Shown one piece after another: positions 18,446-27,670 of a stretch of DNA of 64,000 nucleotides. Numbering within the stretch: position 1 is the first letter of the stretch; every line of letters begins with the position of its first letter. The DNA is taken from contig NZ_JANAIE010000006.1 of assembly GCF_029664245.1 (NCBI RefSeq), positions 96,935 to 160,934 on the forward strand, in the 5' to 3' direction. This DNA comes from Profundicola chukchiensis (GTDB lineage Bacteria; Bacteroidota; Bacteroidia; Flavobacteriales; Weeksellaceae). The position numbers and the translations under genes are program-made. Under the pieces are notes generated by a model. That model was given only the letters and a program-made list of their open reading frames with translations, was not told where the DNA came from and ran no database searches.

Positions 18446-20086
18446 ATGGCTGAAGTGATTAAAATGCCTCGATTGAGTGATACAATGGAGGATGGAAAGA
18501 TAGAAGTATGGCACAAGAAAGTAGGCGATAAAGTTGCTTATGGAGATATTTTGGCCGAAATCGAAACCGACAAGGCAGTTCAGGAATTCGAATCTGATGT
18601 CGATGGGGTTCTTTTATATATTGGTGTTGAAGAAGGTCAAGCTGTACCCGTAGAAAGCCTAATGGCGATTATTGGTGAAGAAGGCGAAGATATTTCTGCT
18701 TTAATCGAGGGCGAAGGTTCATCTGATAAAGAAGAGAAAGTAGAAGAGCCTAAGGAAGAAGTAGCAGCCAACCATGAAGAGGAAAAAGCTGATGATGCAT
18801 CTGCAAATGAAGAGTCTTCAAGCGAAATTCCAGAAGACGTACATGTAGTTACGATGCCTAGGCTAAGTGATACCATGGAAACTGGTAAAGTGGTTTCTTG
18901 GTTTAAGAAAGTTGGAGACAAAGTTAGTTTTGGTGATATTTTAGCCGAAATTGAAACAGATAAAGCCGTTCAAGAATTTGAAATCGATGTCGATGGAACT
19001 TTATTGAAAATCGGAATCGAAGAAGGTGACGAGGCTCCTGTTGATAGTCTATTAGCTATCATTGGACCTGAAGGAACTGATGTTTCAAATATTTCTGTAG
19101 GTGGAAATAAACCTGCTGAGAAAAAAGAAGCTAAAAAAGAAGAATCAAATAAGGAAGAAGTTAAGGAGACTAAACAAGAATCTTCGACTTCATCAGAAAA
19201 AACTAATGATTCAGGTAGATTATTCATTTCTCCATTAGCTAAGAAATTGGCAGAGGATAAAGGATATGATATTAGCCAAATCAAAGGAACTGGAGATCAA
19301 GGTCGTATTATCAAGCGCGATGTAGAGAACTTCCAGCCACAAGCTGTGGCTAAAGCTGCTAAGACAGATTCGGCTGCGCCAGTTGCTGCAATGGCTATTC
19401 CTGCTGGAGAAGATAAGCGAGTAGAAAACTCTACTATGCGTAAGGTAATCGCTAAACGTTTATCTCAAAGTAAATATACAGCTCCACATTACTATCTAAA
19501 TATCGAAGTTGATATGGAGAATGTAATGGCAGCAAGAAAACAAATCAACGCTATTCCAGATACTAAAATATCTTTCAATGATATTATTGTTAAAGCAGTA
19601 GCTATGGCGCTAAGAAAGCATCCTCAAGTGAATTCAACTTGGAACGATGATGCTATGATTCTACATGGTGATATCAGTATTGGTGTTGCAGTTGCAGTTC
19701 CAGATGGTTTAATGGTTCCTGTGGTTAAAAACACAGATCACAAATCATTGACTCAAATTAGTGCTGAGATCAAGGATATGGCAACACGTGCGAGAGATAA
19801 GAAGATTAAGGCAGACGAAATGGAAGGAAGTACTTTCACTGTGTCTAACTTAGGAGCATATGGTATTGAGTCGTTTACATCGATTATCAACCAACCTAAC
19901 TCGTGTATCTTATCTGTAGGTGCTATTGTAGAAAAACCAGTAGTTAAAAATGGACAAATCGTAGTTGGAAACACCATGAAATTATCATTGGCATGTGACC
20001 ACAGAACGGTAGATGGAGCAACAGGAAGTTTATTCTTACAAACGCTTCAACAGTATTTAGAAACTCCTATGGCGATGTTTCTTTAA
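18446..20086 (+). CDS. pdhC: Dihydrolipoamide acetyltransferase (pyruvate dehydrogenase E2)
   Basis: The core acetyltransferase of the pyruvate dehydrogenase complex, 546 residues. It has two N-terminal lipoyl domains with lipoylated lysines K43 and K173, each in IETDKAVQEFE, joined by acidic Glu/Lys-rich linkers. A peripheral-subunit-binding domain follows (ISPLAKKLAEDKGYDISQIK, ~250-290), then the catalytic domain with the active-site histidine in DHRTVDGATG (H519). It is co-transcribed with pdhA and ends at a strong hairpin terminator. Confidence 0.96.
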   Translation: MAEVIKMPRLSDTMEDGKIEVWHKKVGDKVAYGDILAEIETDKAVQEFESDVDGVLLYIGVEEGQAVPVESLMAIIGEEGEDISALIEGEGSSDKEEKVEEPKEEVAANHEEEKADDASANEESSSEIPEDVHVVTMPRLSDTMETGKVVSWFKKVGDKVSFGDILAEIETDKAVQEFEIDVDGTLLKIGIEEGDEAPVDSLLAIIGPEGTDVSNISVGGNKPAEKKEAKKEESNKEEVKETKQESSTSSEKTNDSGRLFISPLAKKLAEDKGYDISQIKGTGDQGRIIKRDVENFQPQAVAKAAKTDSAAPVAAMAIPAGEDKRVENSTMRKVIAKRLSQSKYTAPHYYLNIEVDMENVMAARKQINAIPDTKISFNDIIVKAVAMALRKHPQVNSTWNDDAMILHGDISIGVAVAVPDGLMVPVVKNTDHKSLTQISAEIKDMATRARDKKIKADEMEGSTFTVSNLGAYGIESFTSIINQPNSCILSVGAIVEKPVVKNGQIVVGNTMKLSLACDHRTVDGATGSLFLQTLQQYLETPMAMFL

Positions 20087-20125
20087 TTAAAATTTAGAAA
20101 TAAATAATTTTAAATATATAAAGGT

Positions 20126-20155
20126 AAAGACACGTTTATCGTGTCTTTCCTTTTT
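20126..20155 (+). terminator. Rho-independent terminator after pdhC
   Basis: The perfect 9-bp stem AAAGACACG / CGTGTCTTT with a TTTAT loop is followed by a T-rich tail, 40 bases after the pdhC stop. An in-frame GTG for the next gene falls inside the right arm at 20141, which argues against using that codon as a start. Confidence 0.85.
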
Positions 20156-20167
20156 AAAAGAATTTTT

Positions 20168-20500
20168 ATGATTCCATACTTTGATAATATGAGCGACGAA
20201 AAATTAATTCGTCAATTCAAGTGGGCATGCATAGCCGAAGGAATCACTTGTATTTTGTTGTACCTGATTGCTATGCCATTAAAATATCAATTTGATAATG
20301 TATTGTTGATGCCACCTGTAGGTGCGCTTCATGGTATTGCGTTTATTTGGTATATGGGCATGTTATACTATGTTCGCAAGCCTCTAAAATGGGACGATGA
20401 GGATTTAGTGATTGCCGGAATTGCAGGTTTCTTTCCATTCCTAACTTTTTGGGTTGAGAAGAAATTAATAAATACCGATTCCACAAATTCTGTGAAATAG
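20168..20500 (+). CDS. DUF3817 family integral membrane protein
   Basis: A small membrane protein of about 110 residues. Its core matches the DUF3817 pattern: FKWACIAEGITCILLYLIA, then a histidine-containing PPVGALHGIAFIWYMGMLYY and a final helix, three hydrophobic segments in all. Function is unknown. I start it at the ATG at 20168 (MIPYFDNMSDEK), because the in-frame GTG at 20141 lies inside the preceding terminator stem; the ATG at 20189 (MSDEKLIRQF) is also possible. Confidence 0.72.
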   Translation: MIPYFDNMSDEKLIRQFKWACIAEGITCILLYLIAMPLKYQFDNVLLMPPVGALHGIAFIWYMGMLYYVRKPLKWDDEDLVIAGIAGFFPFLTFWVEKKLINTDSTNSVK

Positions 20501-20673
20501 AAAACTGTCTTGGACTTAAATATTTATAATTAAGTCTTTTAGCTTCACAAGTTCTAGAGTAATTTCATTCTTAGACTCTAAGTTTTCCTTAGTGGTATAG
20601 ACTTTTCCGTCTGAGATGAGTCAACCTAGGATTAAATTTTTCCTAAGCCTTTTATGAACTTTAATTAGAAAGT

Positions 20674-21243
20674 TTAAAGTTCTAAGCAATTTTCGTTTAA
20701 ATCATTCAAAGCATTGATGAATGAAACTTTCTCATATTTATTTAAATCATTTTTGGTGATGGTAGTTTCAATGAGTTCGTTTTCTGCAATCAATCTCTGT
20801 CGCGTAGTTCCATTTAATAAGTAGGAGGTAGGAGTAAACCAATACTTTCCATCATAAAATGCTAGATTGGAGTAGGAGGAGTCTAGAATGTTATTGTTTT
20901 TGGTGAAAATTACTTCATCTGCAGTAGACTTCTCTTTCAACTGATTGATTTTCTGTCGATTTTCAAATTTAAAATTATAATCAAAATCCACTTCAATCAA
21001 CTCAAAGCTTTGAATCTCTTTGGGAGAGTATTTCTGAAATTCGACCGTATGCTGCTGGTCGTTGTAAACGATTCTGATTTTATAAAATCCTTCGGTAGGA
21101 ATATTCTGTATTAAGTCGTCTAAAATTAAAATAGGTGAATTGGGGAAGAAAGTTTTAAAGCTTTCATTTACACGTTTTTGATGCCATTCTAAATGATAAA
21201 CTATAGCATCTTTTAATTTAATAGATTCAATGAATTGGCACAT
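20674..21243 (-). CDS. pabC: Class IV PLP aminotransferase-like protein, probable aminodeoxychorismate lyase
   Basis: A PLP-fold class IV protein, probably converting 4-amino-4-deoxychorismate to p-aminobenzoate for folate synthesis. It has the N-terminal FIESIKLKDAIVYHLEWHQKR, a candidate PLP lysine in FKFENRQKINQL, and STADEVIFTKNNNILDSSYS, followed by FTPTSYLLNGTTRQRL. It is short (~189 aa). The frame opens at 21273, but the family pattern starts at MCQFIES, so the ATG at 21243 is preferred. It overlaps the end of pabB by 17 bases. That overlap with a chorismate-using partner is the main support for function. Confidence 0.8.
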   Translation of the reverse strand: MCQFIESIKLKDAIVYHLEWHQKRVNESFKTFFPNSPILILDDLIQNIPTEGFYKIRIVYNDQQHTVEFQKYSPKEIQSFELIEVDFDYNFKFENRQKINQLKEKSTADEVIFTKNNNILDSSYSNLAFYDGKYWFTPTSYLLNGTTRQRLIAENELIETTITKNDLNKYEKVSFINALNDLNENCLEL

Positions 21244-22189
21244 AAATCTTTTGTTTAAGTTCAGCGTATTCATCCTCTAACTTACTCATGGCTGTAATTC
21301 CACCGCCACTTTTGTAAAGCATTCCATTTTTTGTGTTTTCAATAAATCGAATTAAGACACAAGAATCTAGATTTTCTCCATCAAAAACGCCTGCAATTCC
21401 TGTATAATAATTACGATCATAATTTTCGGCTTCGGAGATAATCTCTAAGGTTTTATTCTTGGGTGCTCCCGAAATTGAACCCGCAGGAAGCAGCTCTTTC
21501 ATAATGCTCCCAAGATGATTTTGCCAATTTGCAACTAATTCCCCCGAAATCTCTGAACTCATTTGGAGAATATTTCCTTTTTGAGTTTGGAGTTCATCTA
21601 AATACATGAACTTATCCACCTTCACCTTTTTGGCAACTTTGCTTAAGTCGTTTCTCAATAAATCAACAATGGTATGATGCTCAGCTTTTTCTTTGATGTT
21701 GTTTAATAATTGCTCAGCAGCATTGGGTATGCTCGCATCAATTGTTCCCTTCATAGGAAAAGTAGCGATGCGATTCTGTTGAATTTGAACAAATGTTTCT
21801 GGTGAAAAACAAAGCCAATCCTTTTTGAATTTGATTTTATACTTTGCTTGAATCTGTTGGTAAATCTCTTCTAAATCAAGGTTTAAAGAGATTGGCGTAG
21901 CAAAAGTTAAATTAATTAAATAGCTATCCCCGCGCTGCAAATGATATTGAACCAAATCAAAGGCAGGTTTATATTCAGCTAATTTAGGATAATCGGCTTC
22001 GAGTTGAATTTCTTTGTGGGTAGTTTTGGATGCTGAATTTTTAAATTGAGGAAAATCCAACCAAATATTGTTTTCCTTTAGGTTTTCCAAAGGAAATATT
22101 TCAGAATTTTCACCCAAAAAATCTATAAAGAACCCACACGGAATTTTCTGTTTTCCATATGAATTCAGTTGTTCTACCCAATCCGCCAT
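21227..22189 (-). CDS. pabB: Aminodeoxychorismate synthase component I
   Basis: A chorismate-binding enzyme that aminates chorismate on the way to p-aminobenzoate and folate. The 320 residues include the chorismate-binding segments FPMKGTIDAS (~182), AGSISGAPKNKTLEII (~236) and YYTGIAGVFDGENLDSCV (~262). At 320 aa it lacks the long N-terminal domain of TrpE, as is common for Bacteroidota PabB. It is flanked without gaps by osmC upstream and pabC downstream, implying one minus-strand operon. The amidotransferase subunit is not in the window. Confidence 0.9.
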   Translation of the reverse strand: MADWVEQLNSYGKQKIPCGFFIDFLGENSEIFPLENLKENNIWLDFPQFKNSASKTTHKEIQLEADYPKLAEYKPAFDLVQYHLQRGDSYLINLTFATPISLNLDLEEIYQQIQAKYKIKFKKDWLCFSPETFVQIQQNRIATFPMKGTIDASIPNAAEQLLNNIKEKAEHHTIVDLLRNDLSKVAKKVKVDKFMYLDELQTQKGNILQMSSEISGELVANWQNHLGSIMKELLPAGSISGAPKNKTLEIISEAENYDRNYYTGIAGVFDGENLDSCVLIRFIENTKNGMLYKSGGGITAMSKLEDEYAELKQKIYVPIH

Positions 22190-22585
22190 TTATTCGTGAA
22201 TAACTGGAGTTGCTTGTTGCAATGTTTTAGAAACAGGACATTTTGTAGCAATCAAATCCAATCTTTTAATCTGTTCTTCGGTCAAGTTAGCAGCATTGCC
22301 ATAAGTCACTTTCTGGAAAATCTCTTTCTGACGATTTTCGTTTTCTTCTGCATAAACTTCAACTTTGATCTCACCAGTTTCCCATTCTTTGCGCTCTGCA
22401 TACATTCTAACCGTGATGGCTACACAGGCAGCTAATGCTCCGTATAGAGTTTCCATTGGAGTTGGGGCTGTATTCGTTCCGCCTTTATCTTCTGGTTCAT
22501 CTATATTCCAAGAAAAACCTCTTGTTTGCGCAACTCCGGCGAATCCTCCCTCTGGTAATTCAAAACTAATTCTTTCGTCTGACAT
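22190..22585 (-). CDS. OsmC/Ohr family protein
   Basis: A probable peroxide-reducing protein of the OsmC/Ohr fold, 131 residues from the preferred start. Two conserved cysteines are in the expected places: LAACVAITVRMYAERK (~59) and ATKCPVSKTL (~121). The open frame extends upstream to 22615, but MSDERISFELPEGGF is the family-like N-terminus, so the ATG at 22585 is chosen. It abuts pabB exactly, with no spacer, and probably shares its transcript; a functional link with folate synthesis is not implied. Confidence 0.87.
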   Translation of the reverse strand: MSDERISFELPEGGFAGVAQTRGFSWNIDEPEDKGGTNTAPTPMETLYGALAACVAITVRMYAERKEWETGEIKVEVYAEENENRQKEIFQKVTYGNAANLTEEQIKRLDLIATKCPVSKTLQQATPVIHE

Positions 22586-22669
22586 ATGTTTATAGTTTAA
22601 AACTCGAAAATACAAATTTAGACGCAGATGTCTTGTAACTTTTATAACTTAATTATCTAACTAATCCTG

Positions 22670-22701
22670 TTGAGCAGAATCTTAATTTATCCTTAACTTT
22701 G
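22670..22701 (+). promoter_or_regulatory. Promoter of the DUF4286 gene
   Basis: TTG at 22670-22672, 21 bases, then TAACTTTG (22694-22701) fits the Bacteroidota consensus. The -7 box ends eight bases before the ATG at 22710, so the leader is only a few nucleotides long. Confidence 0.55.
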
Positions 22702-22709
22702 GCGATTAA

Positions 22710-23045
22710 ATGTTGAAGATGATTTTATATAACGTAACAATAAGCATTGATCAGGTAGCAGAAATTCAATTTGTGGAATGGTTGAGAAACAAACATATTC
22801 AAGATGTTTTGGATACGGGATGTTTTAAAAGTGCTAGATTAACTCGCTTAACTTCTCATACACAGCCTGATGCTACGAATTATTCTATTCAATATTTAGC
22901 TGAGAGCCAACAGGTTTTAAATGAATATTATAAGGTTCACGCACCAAGACTTCGAGAAGAAGGTCAGAAATTATTTGGTGATAAAATGCAAGGTTTCAGA
23001 ACTGAACTGGAAGTATTAGAAGATTTCTTCCCAAATAGAAGCTAA
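22710..23045 (+). CDS. DUF4286 family protein
   Basis: A 111-residue cytoplasmic protein with the pattern of DUF4286: MILYNVTISIDQVAEIQFVE, WLRNKHIQDVLDTGCF, SARLTRL, and a C-terminal HAPRLREEGQKLFGDK. This ferredoxin-like-fold family is widespread in Bacteroidota and has no established function. It has its own promoter and is convergent with the zinc-ribbon gene, with only three bases between the stop codons. Confidence 0.78.
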   Translation: MLKMILYNVTISIDQVAEIQFVEWLRNKHIQDVLDTGCFKSARLTRLTSHTQPDATNYSIQYLAESQQVLNEYYKVHAPRLREEGQKLFGDKMQGFRTELEVLEDFFPNRS

Positions 23046-23048
23046 CCT

Positions 23049-23408
23049 TTAATTTTCTTCTCGTTGAACAATTAAGTACCATTCATCACCCAATTCTAAA
23101 TATCCCATATCAAATACAAAGTGGTAAATTTTACCTTTTTGTGTGGTGTAGACATGGGTGAAATATTGAAAATTAAAGCCTTTTTTCAGTAAATAGTCTT
23201 TTTTAATCTTTTTGGTTTCTTCGTTTTCTGGGAGAATTTCGGCTAGAATACGTCTATTTTTGCGCAATCGATTGCTAATATTACGCATGGTTTTGTTGAT
23301 GTCCGTGTTTTTTTGGTTGTTATAACTATTACGACAACTAGAATCGCAGAATTTCTTGTCCGCTCTGCCTTTCAGCTTTTCTCCACAATATAGACAACCA
23401 TTTTCCAT
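23049..23408 (-). CDS. Small zinc-ribbon protein, unknown function
   Basis: The N-terminus has a four-cysteine zinc-ribbon pattern, CLYCGEKLKGRADKKFCDSS followed by CR, as in DUF2116-like zinc-ribbon proteins. The rest (~40-119) is basic and helical (NISNRLRKNRRILAEIL) and ends in beta strands containing HFVFDMGYLELGDEWYLIV. Nucleic-acid binding is possible but inferred. The 119-residue frame has normal codon use and no identifiable operon partner. Confidence 0.65.
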   Translation of the reverse strand: MENGCLYCGEKLKGRADKKFCDSSCRNSYNNQKNTDINKTMRNISNRLRKNRRILAEILPENEETKKIKKDYLLKKGFNFQYFTHVYTTQKGKIYHFVFDMGYLELGDEWYLIVQREEN

Positions 23409-23563
23409 CGGCTTAAGTTTTTAAAATAATCTACGTAGCAATCAATGAGTTCAATTACAATGAGTTCTAAGATATAAAATATTTTTTGATTGGAGTGAAG
23501 TTTTAAATTAATTGAAAAATATTAAATATGCTTAAATTTTGGTTATCGATTGTTCTAATTTAC

Positions 23564-23582
23564 TTACAATAGTTTATTGTAA
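23564..23582. promoter_or_regulatory. Operator-like 8-3-8 palindrome upstream of rpsA
   Basis: TTACAATA and TATTGTAA form a perfect inverted repeat around GTT. It lies about 90 bases upstream of the rpsA promoter in a 401-base gene-free stretch (23409-23809) that otherwise holds only the promoter and leader. There is no T tract, so it looks more like a protein-binding site than a terminator. Confidence 0.4.
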
Positions 23583-23670
23583 ATCAAGCGTTAGAAAAGA
23601 GTTTAAGTAATATATTGATAAAAAATCCAATAATTTCTCCTAAAAAAGCATTTTTCACTCCTCCAAGTGC

Positions 23671-23699
23671 TTGTAATTCAAATAAAAGTCATAAATTTG
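23671..23699 (+). promoter_or_regulatory. Promoter and leader of rpsA
   Basis: TTG (23671-23673), 18 bases, TAAATTTG (23692-23699) is a near-perfect Bacteroidota promoter. The predicted leader is about 105 bases and begins with a small hairpin, CCGC-TTT-GCGG at 23703-23713. The 63-codon frame across this stretch (23615-23806) is judged spurious. Confidence 0.65.
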
Positions 23700-23809
23700 C
23701 ATCCGCTTTGCGGTGTAGAATAAAGCGACTTAATAATAATTTTAATTTCTCTCAATCCCTGATTGCCGCCTTGATTCGATTATATACGTTGAGATACAAA
23801 TTTTAGTTT

Positions 23810-25636
23810 ATGTCAGAAGACACTAAAAATCCAGAAGTTGAAGTAGAAGAAACTACTGGAACTACAAAAGCAGCGAAAGCTGAACAAAATCTAGTTAACG
23901 CAAACGTTTCTCCAGAAGATTTCGATTGGGAATCTTTCGAAACAGGTCTAGACGAGGATGATCGTAAAGAAAAAGCGGAACTAGAGGAAATGTACGAAAA
24001 CACTCTTGAGGAACTTAACGAAAACGAAGTTTTCCAAGGTAAAGTGGTTCGTATGACTGACCGTGAAGTTATCGTTGATATCGATTTCAAATCGGAAGGT
24101 GTTATTTCATTAAACGAATTCCGTTACAATCCTGACTTAAAAGTTGGTGATCAAGTAGAAGTAATGGTAGATAAGCGTGAGGACAAAAATGGTCAATTAC
24201 AATTATCTCACCGTAAAGCTAGAACATTAAAAGCTTGGGATCGTGTAAATGAAGTAAATGAAACTGGCGAAATCGTTAACGGTTTAATCAAAGCTAGAAC
24301 TAAAGGTGGTATGATCGTAGATGTATTCGGAATCGAAGCATTCTTACCAGGTTCTCAAATTGATGTTAAACCTATCCGTGACTACGAGCAGTTTGTAGGT
24401 AAAACAATGGAGTTCAAAGTGGTTAAAATTAACCCAGAATTCAAAAACGTTGTTGTTTCTCACAAAGCGCTTATTGAAGCAGATATCGAAGAGCAGAAAA
24501 AAGAAATTATTTCTCAATTAGAGAAAGGACAAGTATTAGAAGGTGTTGTTAAAAACATTACTTCTTACGGTGTATTCGTTGACCTAGGTGGTGTAGACGG
24601 ATTAATCCACATTACTGACCTTTCTTGGAGTAGAATCAACCATCCAGGTGAAGTAGTTGAAGTAGATGATACTATCAACGTAGTAATCTTGGATTTTGAT
24701 GAAGATAAAACTCGTATCCAATTAGGAGTTAAACAATTAGAAGCTCACCCTTGGGAAGCTCTAGATGAGACAATCAAAGTTGGAGACAAAATCAAAGGAA
24801 AAGTTGTTGTATTGGCTGACTATGGTGCATTCGTAGAGGTTGCTCCTGGTGTTGAAGGTCTAATCCACGTTTCTGAAATGTCTTGGTCAACTCACTTACG
24901 TTCAGCACAAGACTTTGTGCAAGTTGGTGATGAAGTAGAAGCAGTTGTATTAAGCATCGATAGAGAAGAGAGAAAAATGTCTCTTGGAATGAAACAACTT
25001 TCTCCAGATCCATGGACAGATATTACATCTAAATATCCTGTAGGTTCTAAACATTCAGGTACAGTTCGTAACTTCACTAACTTTGGTGTGTTCGTAGAAC
25101 TAGAAGAAGGTGTTGACGGATTGATTTATATCTCAGATCTTTCATGGTCTAAGAAAATCAAACATCCATCTGAATTCTGTAATGTAGGAGACAAAATGGA
25201 CGTAGTTGTTCTTGAGTTAGACGTAGCTGCTCGCAGATTAAGTCTTGGTCATAAACAATTAGAAGAAAACCCTTGGGATGCTTACGAAACTAAGTATGCT
25301 ATCGGTTCAGCTCACACAGGTACTGCAGTAAATGTATTTGATAAAGGAGCTAACATCCAATTCGAAGATCTTGATGTAGAAGCTTTCGCTCCTGCAAGAA
25401 CATTAGACAAAGAGGATGGTTCTAAAGTTAAACAAGGCGAAGAATTAGAATTCAAAGTTATTGAGTTCAACAAAGAATTCAGACGTGTTGTTGTTTCTCA
25501 CTCTGCTACATATAGAGACGAGGAAATCAAAGAAGCTAAGAAAGCAATGGAGAATCAACAAGCTCCAGAAAGATCTACTTTAGGTGATCTTGATTCATTA
25601 GCTGAATTGAAGAAAAGAATGGAAGAAGGTAACTAA
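23810..25636 (+). CDS. rpsA: 30S ribosomal protein S1
   Basis: The mRNA-binding protein of the small ribosomal subunit. The 608 residues contain an acidic N-terminal extension and six S1 (OB-fold) repeats. Typical repeat cores are YGVFVDLGGVDGLIHITDLS, YGAFVEVAPGVEGLIHVSEM and FGVFVELEEGVDGLIYISDL. The long acidic leader peptide is usual for Bacteroidota S1. It has its own strong promoter and a long leader, and is followed by a strong terminator, so it is monocistronic. Codon use is strongly biased, as expected for high expression. Confidence 0.97.
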   Translation: MSEDTKNPEVEVEETTGTTKAAKAEQNLVNANVSPEDFDWESFETGLDEDDRKEKAELEEMYENTLEELNENEVFQGKVVRMTDREVIVDIDFKSEGVISLNEFRYNPDLKVGDQVEVMVDKREDKNGQLQLSHRKARTLKAWDRVNEVNETGEIVNGLIKARTKGGMIVDVFGIEAFLPGSQIDVKPIRDYEQFVGKTMEFKVVKINPEFKNVVVSHKALIEADIEEQKKEIISQLEKGQVLEGVVKNITSYGVFVDLGGVDGLIHITDLSWSRINHPGEVVEVDDTINVVILDFDEDKTRIQLGVKQLEAHPWEALDETIKVGDKIKGKVVVLADYGAFVEVAPGVEGLIHVSEMSWSTHLRSAQDFVQVGDEVEAVVLSIDREERKMSLGMKQLSPDPWTDITSKYPVGSKHSGTVRNFTNFGVFVELEEGVDGLIYISDLSWSKKIKHPSEFCNVGDKMDVVVLELDVAARRLSLGHKQLEENPWDAYETKYAIGSAHTGTAVNVFDKGANIQFEDLDVEAFAPARTLDKEDGSKVKQGEELEFKVIEFNKEFRRVVVSHSATYRDEEIKEAKKAMENQQAPERSTLGDLDSLAELKKRMEEGN

Positions 25637-25659
25637 AATTAGCCTTTCCAAATAAATTT

Positions 25660-25688
25660 AAAGCCTGCAGAAATGCAGGCTTTTTTTA
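25660..25688 (+). terminator. Rho-independent terminator of rpsA
   Basis: AAGCCTGCA and TGCAGGCTT pair around a GAAA tetraloop and are followed by a run of T, 24 bases after the rpsA stop. Confidence 0.9.
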
Positions 25689-25895
25689 TGGAATAAACTC
25701 AGTAGTCTAAACTTTGGTACATACTATTATTTATCGTTCCGTTATAACTGAATTAAATCGCTAGAGTAGTGGATTCTTTTTAATATTAAGATCGGTCAAC
25801 ATCATTTTATCCGCCTTCAATCTTTAAGATATATCCCTTAAATTAAATAAGACAAACAGTCTTTTAATGCCATTCTTAAGTTTAATTTATTTACA

Positions 25896-25930
25896 CAAAA
25901 AAACGGTGAATAATTTCTTATCCACCGATT
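25896..25930 (-). terminator. Probable terminator of the minus-strand pgm transcript
   Basis: On the minus strand CGGTG and CACCG pair around an AT-rich loop and are followed by a run of seven T. It lies just past the pgm stop (25958). The rest of the 321-base gap 25637-25957 shows nothing recognisable. Confidence 0.55.
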
Positions 25931-25957
25931 ATTTAAATATAAAGACTAAAGCAATTC

Positions 25958-27667
25958 TTATGAAAGCTCTGCTTTAAGTCTTTCTATCTTAGCTTTAAGT
26001 TTTTCTAATGTTGCAGGATAATCATCTACGTGATCTAATTCTGTATGTACTGAGAAATAGAACTTGATTTTAGGCTCTGTACCTGAAGGTCTCGCTGCAA
26101 TCTTACTTCCGTCTTCTGTATAGAATATTAATACATTAGAAGCCGTAATGTCGATAGGTGTAATTTCTCCAGTCTTAAGATTTTTAGATTCCTGTGTTTT
26201 ATAATCATTTAAAACTACTACTGGACTTCCATCAAATGATTTTGGTGGATTAGAACGCCAATCCTTCATCATTTGCTTAATTTCTTCTGCTCCAGAAATT
26301 CCTGGTTTAACAATAGAAATTAAATCTTCTTGATAGCATTTTGTTTTAATAAAGGCTTCAATTAATTTCTTATAAATTGAACTTCCTTCCGATTTTGCTT
26401 TAGCTGCAATATGACAAGCCAGTAGGGTAGAAGTAACCGAATCCTTATCTCTTAAGAAATCATCTACCATAAATCCGAAGCTCTCTTCACCACCACAAAC
26501 AAACTTCTGTTTTCCTTCAGCTTCGCGAATCATTTTACCGATCCATTTGAAACCAGTTAAACCTAATTTGCACTCAATGTCGTAGTGTTTAGCTAAATCT
26601 AAGAAAATGTCTGAAGTCACAATGGTTGATCCAATGAACTCATTTCCTTGGAATTCATTTTTGGTCTCTAATTCATTTAATAAGAAATCAGTTAAAATAA
26701 CATTGGTTTGGTTACCATTTAATAAAACTAAATTTCCATCTAAATCTCTAACTGCGATACCTAATCTATCCCCATCTGGGTCAGTTCCGATAACGATATC
26801 AGCTTCTACAGTTTTTGCTAAATCTAATGCCATAGATAAAGCTTCTGGCTCTTCTGGGTTGGGAGATTTTACCGTTGGGAAATCACCACTAGGTTTAATT
26901 TGTTCCTCCACCAAATAAACATGCTCAAACCCAGCTCTGTCTAATGCTTCTGGAATCGAAACAATTGAAGTTCCATGGATAGGAGTGAAGACAATTTTTA
27001 AGGATTTATAACCATCTTTCTGTTTTCTAGCACCGTATTTTACACAGTTTTTAAGAAAAACATCATCCACATGATTGTCTAGAGTTTCAAGTAATTCAGG
27101 ATTGCCATTGAATTTAATATCTTCAACTTTCACTGCACCCACACGCTCGATAATAGCTTTATCATGTGGTGGAACAATTTGCGCACCGTCGTTCCAGTAA
27201 ACTTTGTATCCGTTATATTCTGGTGGATTGTGAGAGGCCGTTAAAACAATACCTGCATCACATCCTAAATGTCTTACTGCAAAAGATAATTCTGGTGTAG
27301 GTCTGAAGTTATCAAAAATAAATACTTTGATTCCGTTGGCCGTTAAAACGTCTGCAACGATTTGCATGAATTTACGACTGTTGTGTCTAACGTCGTGGGC
27401 AATCACCATTTTCAATTCCTTGTCGCCATGGAATTCCTTTAAGTAATTCGCTAAACCTTGTGTTGCAGCTCCTAAAGTATATTTATTTAAGCGATTGGTT
27501 CCAGTTCCCATGATACCACGCATTCCACCCGTACCAAATTCCAAATCTTTGTAAAAAGATTCTTCTAATAACTTAGGATCATTGTCTATTAGGTTTTGAA
27601 CTTCATTACGAGTTTCTTCGTCGTAAGCTTCACCTAACCATACTTTTGCTCTATCTAATGCATTCAT
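25958..27667 (-). CDS. Phospho-sugar mutase (phosphoglucomutase/phosphomannomutase)
   Basis: Interconverts hexose-1-phosphate and hexose-6-phosphate, linking glycolysis to cell-surface sugar synthesis. The 569 residues contain the phosphoserine loop LTASHNPPEYNGYKVYW (S145), the metal-binding loop GTDPDGDRLGIAV (D296, D298, D300), the sugar-specificity loop CGGEESFGF and the phosphate-binding RPSGTEPKIKFY. Length and motif order match the long PgmA group. It starts three bases after the head-GIN lipoprotein gene, so the two are co-transcribed. Glucose versus mannose preference cannot be settled from sequence. Confidence 0.95.
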   Translation of the reverse strand: MNALDRAKVWLGEAYDEETRNEVQNLIDNDPKLLEESFYKDLEFGTGGMRGIMGTGTNRLNKYTLGAATQGLANYLKEFHGDKELKMVIAHDVRHNSRKFMQIVADVLTANGIKVFIFDNFRPTPELSFAVRHLGCDAGIVLTASHNPPEYNGYKVYWNDGAQIVPPHDKAIIERVGAVKVEDIKFNGNPELLETLDNHVDDVFLKNCVKYGARKQKDGYKSLKIVFTPIHGTSIVSIPEALDRAGFEHVYLVEEQIKPSGDFPTVKSPNPEEPEALSMALDLAKTVEADIVIGTDPDGDRLGIAVRDLDGNLVLLNGNQTNVILTDFLLNELETKNEFQGNEFIGSTIVTSDIFLDLAKHYDIECKLGLTGFKWIGKMIREAEGKQKFVCGGEESFGFMVDDFLRDKDSVTSTLLACHIAAKAKSEGSSIYKKLIEAFIKTKCYQEDLISIVKPGISGAEEIKQMMKDWRSNPPKSFDGSPVVVLNDYKTQESKNLKTGEITPIDITASNVLIFYTEDGSKIAARPSGTEPKIKFYFSVHTELDHVDDYPATLEKLKAKIERLKAELS

Positions 27668-27670
27668 AAA

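Noticed and set aside
20141..20167. GTG start for the DUF3817 gene
   Set aside because: The codon lies in the right arm of the pdhC terminator; the ATG at 20168 gives a natural N-terminus.
23615..23806. 63-codon open frame upstream of rpsA
   Set aside because: It spans the rpsA promoter and leader, has no family resemblance, and an unnatural composition; judged chance.
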